From positions 124,001 through 188,000 of the forward strand of contig MU394119.1 of assembly GCA_022578605.1 (NCBI GenBank): a stretch of 64,000 nt of DNA. The letters run 5' to 3'. This DNA is from Camillea tinctor (lineage: Eukaryota > Ascomycota > Sordariomycetes > Xylariales > Xylariaceae). The notes beneath the pieces are model-generated. The model searched no databases. It was not told where the DNA came from and worked only from the letters and a program-made list of their open reading frames with translations. How positions within the stretch are numbered: the first letter of the stretch is position 1; each line of letters opens with the position of its first letter. The position numbers were made by a program, and so were the translations under genes. Shown here in pieces: positions 56,247 through 64,000 of this stretch.

Positions 56247-59156
56247 GATGGGATGGATTATGATTTTCCTGTTCTTGGACCTTTAATATCTCTTGTCTGG
56301 CTCTTCTTCTCTAATCTAGTGTGCGTATCGTATAGCTATAAGTATTATTATATCCATGACAATATATTGTGGTATTGGGAACCACTAACTCTATGTTCTA
56401 CTTCCTGATACCTGTGTTATAACCCCCTTTGCGACTTAGCCTACGGTGAATATATCTCCTTCTATGTTGTTCCTATCTATCTTTCGGTCCAGCTAGTGGT
56501 GATCGTACCTATCCTACACTCTCTGCGTCTCGCTTCACCCGAGCCACGCTGCCGTTTGCGGAAGGCCCGGGGTCCCGAATATGGTTAAGGTGAACCTAGT
56601 GATAGATATGTGTATCTAAGTAAAAAGCTTTGGTATGCCGCCTTGACTACGCTATCATATTACCTCGCCCGTCGCCTCATTTCTTCCGGGAAGCATCCCT
56701 TTTCTCCACTCGCCAGGCCGGCCAACGCTAAAAGGCCATCTCTGTTCTTAGGGCACTAGGAGCTCGGGGTCAGCGCGGCGCCCCGTTAAGTAGCCCTAGC
56801 TAGAAGGATCGCGCATAAGTGTCGTAGATGGTGCGAAGCCGTCAATCACGAGGTAAGGTACATACAACCCGAACACGCAGGGTCCCTGACCCCCCCAGTG
56901 GGCTGCGCAGTATATCCCGTAAACTGGTTCCTATATCAACCGTTCTGATTTTCCGTTTTGCTATCTCGTGGGGATTTCACTTCGACGGAATTATCCAACG
57001 GCTTCGGGCTAGGTTAGATAGACAAGGGGGGGGATTGAGGTGGAGGGGCTTTTCCCCCCTCTTCTTTTCCTTCAGCGATCTTAAGTTCGGTAATAATAAT
57101 TATTTCATACGTGGCTAATCTATCTACCTGACCTCGGTCAGAAACTTCCCTCCTTTTTTTTTTCTTCTTCTCTTGCATATAAGCGAGCTGCGGATACCGT
57201 ACCTATAGTGTGTGCGCTGTTTGACCCGGAAAATTATGTAGATAGGTAGCGAGAGAAACGGAAGAAAAAAAAGTTGCGAAATCTGCAATATCTGCGCCTA
57301 GTATATGATACACATTGCGAGACGGTGAGGCTATTTTGTGGTCCTGGCCGCTGTCCACGCCCCTCCCCTCTCCCCCAGCCCCCCTTATGCAACCACACAG
57401 ACGGAGAGGCCCGCCCCAGATCTCTCTATCGACACGCAGTGGCAGGGTGCCTGGTTTGACTTCTCCCTCATATAGGCAGGTATATATGTGCGAGCTACTC
57501 CCCTCCCGATGCATGCCTATGGGGACTTGAAACTGATGCTGCCGCCGGCATATTGTGTATGCATTGGGAGTTCTTCAAAATCTGAATCTGCCATGGATTA
57601 TATGCGTGTTGGTGTCGAACATCGTCGTAGACATGCTCCCAGCGTAGGATCGTGTAATTCGCTCAGGAGTAGCTACTTATCTACCTACCTACCTAGGTAC
57701 CTACCTATCGGCCGAACATGGTGATTATGTCAAGATATAGGTAGTAAGTTAGGGAAGTAGGTGATTGTTGATATTAATCCAAGGGGAGCGAGGCGGGGCG
57801 GACGGGTCAAGGTGAGTTGAGCTGGACTACATATGAATGAACACGTGATAGTATATCACTTGAGGTATTATAGCTTCGTTGATATAACAACTAGACTATA
57901 CTCTTTGCCCCTCTCGCTCTTCACTGCGGCATGTTATGGATACGCTCCATGGGCTATACAGGGGTATTCGTTGTTAGTTCAGGTCGACTTACACCAACAA
58001 CTGTCTGGCGCCATCTGCATGATACTATCAATTTTAAGACGCAGTAGCTGAATATTGCAGCTGCGAATTTTAAAGAAAGAAAAAACACAGATTGAGTAAA
58101 AAAAGGAGTTGTTCAAAATGCATAAGAACTGTTGCGGAATGTTGTGATATAATCATTATGTATTCTGAATGAACCAGAACAGCAGACCGGCTGCAACGAT
58201 CGATTTGTCTCCTCTCCTCAGGACCAGGTTCTGCGCTGCCGTCAACTTATATCACAGGGTAGTATAATGGCATCACGATTTCGTTGTGTGCTTAATGCCC
58301 TAGAGACCCTGGCTTGATAAGATGTGGCATTGGCATCGTTTCCTCCAATAATCCGTTGTCACAGCCTTGCTGTGCCGCTTGAGGAAACCATCCCGAGCGA
58401 AAAACCTACTGTAGGATTTCAATAGCAATCTTCCTCCTCGCGGATCTTCCTTGCCACGTTGTTAGCTTTAGACTAATCCAGGTCTACACGTATATCAAGC
58501 ATACTAATAGCCAGAAGGTAGTAGAAGAGAATCAAGCGAATGCACATCCATCTGGACACCTGAGTCTCTATATTCTAGTTAGTACTGTACCCATACGACC
58601 CCATCGAACTTCAAGAAGAATAAGACCACTTCAAGTCATCGTGAACGAACAGCCCTAGTTCAGATACATCATTTGTTGACCCCTGATACCCTGCCAGGAA
58701 CAGGGACCAGGAGCAGAACCTACAGACTTAAGCTACCGTAAGCTATACCCAGGTTGCCAGTCTCCAAAAATAGCACGACTTGGCATGGAGATCAACGGTT
58801 AGACGATCAATTGGCAACGATGATTCGTCAGAGGATGCGGGTAGGTCGCTGATAACTCCACACTCAGTTCAGGGCAAGCCAAGGGCAGTGTTGGAGAGAA
58901 CAACATTCTTAGCAGATAGCTGTTGGCTAATAATGAATGATATGCTGTCTTGCTGGATGTCTTCATTCCATCGTTTGTTGGATAAGATGACTGACGTGCC
59001 TACAGTAGAACTCCTAATTAAATAAAACCATATGTAGAGTTTTCCTTGTCTCATTCTTACTTTTTCTCGACCCTCTCGCTAAACTTTTCAACTAATTCAT
59101 TACCTATAATATCGATCGGGAATAGTAATGGTAGCTAGTGTGTGTACCTTCAAATC
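56247..59156. other. Intergenic
   Basis: About 2.9 kb without a supported gene. Short ORFs (56828-57118, 57274-57530, 57488-57724 plus; 57203-57514 minus) show no family signal. A CCTA-rich patch lies at 57677-57710. A sequence resembling a tRNA A box near 58258-58275 has no matching B box. Confidence 0.45.
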
Positions 59157-60363
59157 ATGATTTCTCTCTCGGGTCTCACGGTAGAGATCGTCCAGATCAT
59201 CCAGACCTTTGACCTATCAAATATACAGGTTTTAGACCAAGTGCGACGTATTCTCTCCACGAAACTAGACACGAACAGTGGTAGCGAGATCGATGACGCC
59301 GAGAAGCCGGGGTTGGAGGTGGTTATACTTGCCATTGTCAACTTGCTGATCTTCTTGCCGGTATTCTTCTTTGTAAATAAACCCGATTGCGCGGGCAAAA
59401 TATTTCACTAGCTCGTGAAATGAAGGGCTAATATTTGAGGACGGGATGGCTAGTTGAGCTACACGTTGAGCGAGCTCATACCCACGCTTGCCGCTGTTGA
59501 ATGTGATCGCGATCACGCCCCTGATGCTCCACCGGCATACCAGCATCTTTCTATAAAAGATGACGTAGGAGATGAGATTGAGGGAAATGAGACTAACATC
59601 GTCTGCCCCCGGCCTTTGGCCTCGAGCCTCCGGATTACGCTATATCGCCTGTATTCCATCAGCGGTTGTGTCTCGCTCGTCTGTGGCCTGCGGTACGCAA
59701 TCTTCGTCAGCGTCGCCATGGCCGGCGTCAGCCTTGGCCTCTCGGCTTTTCCTCTTGTGCCCGTCACACTCGGTATCCTTGGCGCTTCGCTGATCTGCTC
59801 GCCCCTCAGCACCGCGTGGGTCCACGCAGTCATGTCGGAGCCAAGCTCCGGGCTGATCTGGCCTCGCTTCTCCAACCTGAAGACCACGTACCGGGCTACT
59901 ACGCTCCCGACGCTAACATATGCATCTACGGTGGTGACTGCGCATGGAGTGCCGCACGTGATTGTGCTCGGCGACAGCTTGAGCGGCAGTACATGCCGAG
60001 TACTAACTATCATCGCGCTCTTCTTGCTGCTTGATGTGCTCCTTGTGATCCCCTCACATATCGTGCTGACACGAGTACAGGCTTCACTTTTGCCCAATGA
60101 AAGCCATCGTGCCGTTTAAGCGGCCTCTGAGTGTAGATACAAGGGGATACCTATCCATGAGCGAGGTATGGAAATCAGTCCCGAGGGCTTCGTGGGTCCG
60201 CATATCCAAGCTCTACGTGAGGGTCTTTGTTGCTTCCGTAGCCATTGAAGTGGTCATTTTCACGTTGATGCTCCTAGAAGTAGCTATACTTGTGTATCTA
60301 AAAAGATTAAAAAACAAGCTGTTTCCAAAGAGCGTACATTTCCTTAGTTCTTACCATGAGTAG
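59157..60363 (+). pseudogene. Conserved fungal multi-TM protein of unknown function, frameshifted
   Basis: Exon 1 is 59157..59372 (MISLSGLTVEIVQIIQTFDL to IFLPVFFF) and exon 2 starts at 59454 after a GTAAAT...CTAG intron; reading phase is 0. The product has one TM after a short N-terminal helix, a Pro/Ala-rich linker (DAPDAPPAYQHL-like) and several further TM segments, ending with VLTRVQASLLP and, in the next frame, AIVPFKRPLSVDTRGYLSMS, then SRASW-like PRASWVRISKLYVRVF and a last TM. This matches a membrane protein type I know from many filamentous fungi, with no known function. Frame 1 stops at 60117-60119 (ESHRAV-stop), while the conserved IVPF block is in the +1 frame. The shift lies within about 60090-60100 (TTGCCCAATGAAAG). 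No intron explains it. The TTG at 59454 is the first codon of exon 2, not a lost start. Confidence 0.65.
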
Positions 60364-63300
60364 TTGTCAAGTAGTTGGGCACCGTGACCCCTATCGTGAA
60401 ATCAAGTAAACGATTCAGTACTCGCAAGAAACGACTAGTTGAGTTGATAGAATTTTCTTTTGGGAAGTGAACGACGTAGAGGACATAAGCAGCGGGCTCA
60501 CTGGCCGTAGAGACTAGTTCAGTATCGCAATGGGCTAATGACTCGGTCAGCCGAAGGAGGCGAGGATACGCCGTAGCTGCTTGTTGCTGACCTACCTCTT
60601 ACCTGTTTTCCTATCTCGGGAACTACCATCTGCCTTGGGACTACATATCTGGATCGGCAGCATCGCGATAAGCGCTTGGCTAGTATTATCTCACTCGAGG
60701 GAATTGTATAGTAGTGGTCAGAGCACACACATACACTCGCGCACATGCACATACCATCCTACAAGCATGTAGGTTTATGTGTATCCCCAGGAAACCAAAT
60801 CGACGATATATCCCCGAAATCCTTCCCGCATCCCCCCGAAGCCATAACTCCCCCCCAAGGTCTCGGCACGATCTCCCCCACAGGCTTTCAAAACCCACTC
60901 CTAGCCTAAGTCAGGTAGTATTTATGTTTGAGAAAGGAAGATGATCTGATTAGTCTTACGCACATATCAGATAGCCCGTTCATTCCCGTCTGAGAAGAAG
61001 TCGACTTATCTCTTTCCCTTGCGCCGGGGAGCGGGGGCAAGCAACATAGCCCTATTTACATATCTCCGACTCTACCTAGATAGCCCGTTAGATTTTCAGA
61101 TGCAGGCGCTCGGAATGAGAAGGGGGTGGCGTATGTAGGTCCTGGCTATCATGTCAAAGGGTAAGGTTAATATGATACAATTCGTCGATAAATCCCTTGT
61201 GGCGTCCTACATAAGCCAATTTAATTGCTCGTACGTTATATGTTGCCCGTAATGTGTACCCGCATCAATGCTGCCCTGGACGCCTTCCCCTCTCTTCCTA
61301 GGTATCTACCTGGTTGTCCTATTTGCCCTGGCTACCTAGGTATCTATATGCCTGCCCAGTAGGTAGTTAGGCTGCTTGTCAGAGCTGCATGCATCAAGCT
61401 GTGCTCTGTGACATGCAATGCTCTTTAGGAGAGGTGGTTGAGAGGGAACAAGAGAAAGAGAGAGAGAGAGAATATTGCAGTTACAATTACAACTGCAACT
61501 CCTTATCCGGATAAAACTCCCCTCAATGTTAACTATGTTGAGTCGTGATTGGCGGGTGGTAGCCCCTAGAAAGCCTGCCGAGCCCATTCGATGGGTCCTT
61601 CGGGATCGGGAGGCCGAGTCAGGGGGGGTGCCTACCTAGTCTCGGCACTCCTAGGTATGGGTAGAAAACCCCTGTGAATCCCCTGTGCACCCGTACATAA
61701 TATCAAGGGGAGTAACGTTAGCGACGTAGTAACCCACACCCGTCCCGTATTACGTTGTACGTGTATCGCAGTCCCAGCGTGGGGGCGCTTACTCAGATGA
61801 GCCCGTGATATAATACATAAGCATGTAAGTATGCATCCCTTGCGTAGTGTGTATATCTGCATGTGCGGTTTCCAAGAGTGAGTTCAAATGGTGTTGCGTA
61901 TCCGGTGTGAGATTGGATATAAGTGATAAGTTCAGAAGGCGAGATAGGGAGACGCGCGCCTGCACGTGGGAGTAGGTGTGGACGTGTACATGCGTTATCT
62001 GACTGTAAGGAAGATCCCTCAGAGGCTAAAGTCCCTGCTTAGAGATGATGACATTACCTCAGAGAACGAAGGAAATACACGACGCCTATCATTGATATGA
62101 GAGGGGATATATTGAGAGTGCATTGAAGATGAGGAGTTTGAAACTATCTATCTTATAATCGGTAGATAGTGAAAGGCTTAACACAGCTTACATGGTGGCC
62201 TCGATCGCCATCAAGTGTTATCTGGTGCTCTCTCTTGGTCCATTATCAACTGCCTCTCTGTACAGCTTTAATCCTAGCAAGGTAGACGTAATGGAAACAA
62301 AATGATACGAAGACTTATATGTGACTGTATTATATTTATTGGTACCGCGGGTTTGGAATCTGACCACCTCCACTCTACGCCTCAACCTTCAACCTAAATT
62401 AGCCTATAGGCGATGGTATATATATGTGCCAAGACATGTCGTAATATTTGATATGTCACTGTAGTGACTTAAACTACGTATGTATGTATGATGTATTATT
62501 ATTGTTAGTACCACGGTTTAGACAAACAGTTTCTAAAAGGTTTAACCCGGTGAGGTTATAAACATGCGTTCTGCTAGAGATGAGACTCGCCCGATAAGGG
62601 AATATCTTATATCATTATTTCGGTATTCCAAAAAAAAAAATTGGTTCAACTTATTGCAGTACTGAGGACAATAAACTCCAAAATGAGACAAAATAGCAGT
62701 GATGGATATGTTGCTTATCTTTTGGGCTTGTAGATTGAGTAACATAGGCAGTACCTACCTATGTAGGTGGAGAGTCGGTTGGGAACTATACAACATATTA
62801 GTCATCCTAGTTTCGACTATATACCTACTTAACCTACTACATACATGGGTTAACATGGGAGGTACATTGATTTCCACTGATGATCAGCCAGTCAGTTGTT
62901 TCGATACTATGTACATTGAAACAAAATATAGTAGCCCCGCATGTTAGTAACCAATACCTCAATCGATACCGCTACGCATATTCTACCGAACCCTCAATCA
63001 CTATTTTCTTGATATAATATCATCTAAAAAGGTTAGCGTGGGTATAGATGTATGAGGTTCATTCACCTTTTAATTTTTGTGTTACCTACAAAGGGCTGTG
63101 TTTCCACCGTTGGAAGTCATTCTCCTTTAAGCATCAGCTTTGCAATTATTATACACAAGGTCATGCGAATATGCGAACATAGCATGTTGACTTAAGTTTA
63201 CGGTTTTTTTTTCGATTTATAATAGAGCCTTGCCAACATACGAATCACACAAATAGTGCTTATTCAATCATTGGCAACGCACATGTACATAATTGAAGAA

Positions 63301-64000
63301 CTTAATCCTTTTTGGTGCTCTGCTTATTTTGTCGACTTAGACAAATCCTTCGATTCTTACCGTGTGAGGGACAAAAGTCCCATATTGGGGCTAACGAACA
63401 ACAGCTTCTACGGGGAAGGTCCGCAGCCGTTAAATTCTTATTCCGGTACTAACGTCGACTGATCCTATCACGGCGTGGAATGAAAATCCTTCAGGCTAAT
63501 AATTTATGAGAGTGCGTCAGTCTCGTTTTATATGTATTCATAGTGCAGATGCTAGACTAACTACAGTTGCCCGCCCCATTAGAAATTAATTATGCATGAA
63601 GCTATCGCGGCTATCGAGATAAAAATCCCAGAAATGAACAGCTACTAGTACATTTTAATCTCGAATGGCCTTTTGGGAACCAGTAGCCATCGGAGCTTAG
63701 ATGTACAAAGCTGCCATGATCATTGAGGGATTTTCAGGATAGGAGCGGGACTTGAGCAGACGATCCAATTTCTTTTCCCGTGGTCATCATATCTAGTGAA
63801 CTTTAACTGGAAGAACTTGTGGCGCTAATATACGTTAGGAGACAGCCCATCCCTAATAGCGTCTAAGGCTTCCTGAATGTATATCTTAGTCATCATTGGT
63901 GTATTCGAGTGACTACATCGAGGGGAAATCCAGAGTTGAGAAGGGAATTTGGGTAGAATGATGCTGATTGTTACGCAACAATCCTTTCTTTCCAATGGCC
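60364..64000. other. Gene-poor right end
   Basis: About 3.6 kb with only short ORFs (for example 61632-61862 minus, 62699-62947 plus, 63256-63462 plus), none with a family signal. It contains a GA dinucleotide tract near 61452-61472 and several CCTAGGTA-type motifs. Nothing further is recognised. Confidence 0.45.

Noticed and set aside
58256..58330. tRNA-like stretch with an A-box resemblance (GGGTAGTATAATGGC)
   Set aside because: No GGTTCGANTCC B box at the right distance and no acceptor stem pairing. A similar stretch near 24297 fails for the same reasons.
59454..59456. TTG as a mutated start codon of the multi-TM protein
   Set aside because: An upstream exon with the family N-terminus and a valid intron places TTG as an internal codon.

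Overview
This is genomic DNA from a filamentous ascomycete (Pezizomycotina, most likely Sordariomycetes; the order cannot be fixed by eye). Genes carry short introns, mostly 50-100 nt, with GT donors, CTAAC-type branch sites and AG acceptors. The gene set is typical of this group: a HET-domain protein, a Zn2Cys6 regulator, an acetamidase-type amidase, Byr4/Bfa1, XRCC4, SelO and a TAP-like secreted hydrolase. There are no operons. Exon coordinates given here were resolved by hand from splice signals, reading phase and family conservation.

Layout. 1-8.2 kb is a gene-dense conserved block: 3' end of cofilin, GET5 (tail-anchored protein targeting), NOP2 (rRNA m5C methyltransferase), a HET-domain protein and a conserved membrane protein. 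8.2-13.6 kb is AT-rich and shows no gene. 13.6-23.3 kb is an accessory-looking island: an amidase with one unusable splice site, an unresolved minus-strand ORF group, a Zn2Cys6-type regulator and a convergent TauD-like dioxygenase. 23.3-27.8 kb is a second gene-poor stretch. 27.8-41.5 kb holds a secreted peptidase-like hydrolase, a sugar transporter, a small His/Cys protein, a histidine phosphatase, a DPP1-type lipid phosphatase with an in-frame stop, and a 2-oxoglutarate oxygenase. 43.4-56.2 kb holds Byr4/Bfa1, XRCC4, an aldo-keto reductase and the AMPylase SelO. 59.1-60.4 kb holds a conserved multi-TM protein with a frameshift. The rest, to 64 kb, shows no gene.

Standout. The intron just before the DAPC motif of NOP2 has the architecture of a spliceosomal twin intron (stwintron): an internal 61-nt intron sits between the first and second base of the donor of a second 61-nt intron. 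Only two-step removal restores the conserved junction. Three other genes (amidase, DPP1-like, multi-TM protein) each carry one small lesion in otherwise well-conserved coding sequence. These are either early pseudogenes or assembly errors.

Functional links. Most neighbours are unrelated housekeeping genes. The only suggestion of a joint module is the amidase/regulator/TauD dioxygenase group at 13.6-23.3 kb, which could concern nitrogen or carbon scavenging; that is inference from proximity alone.
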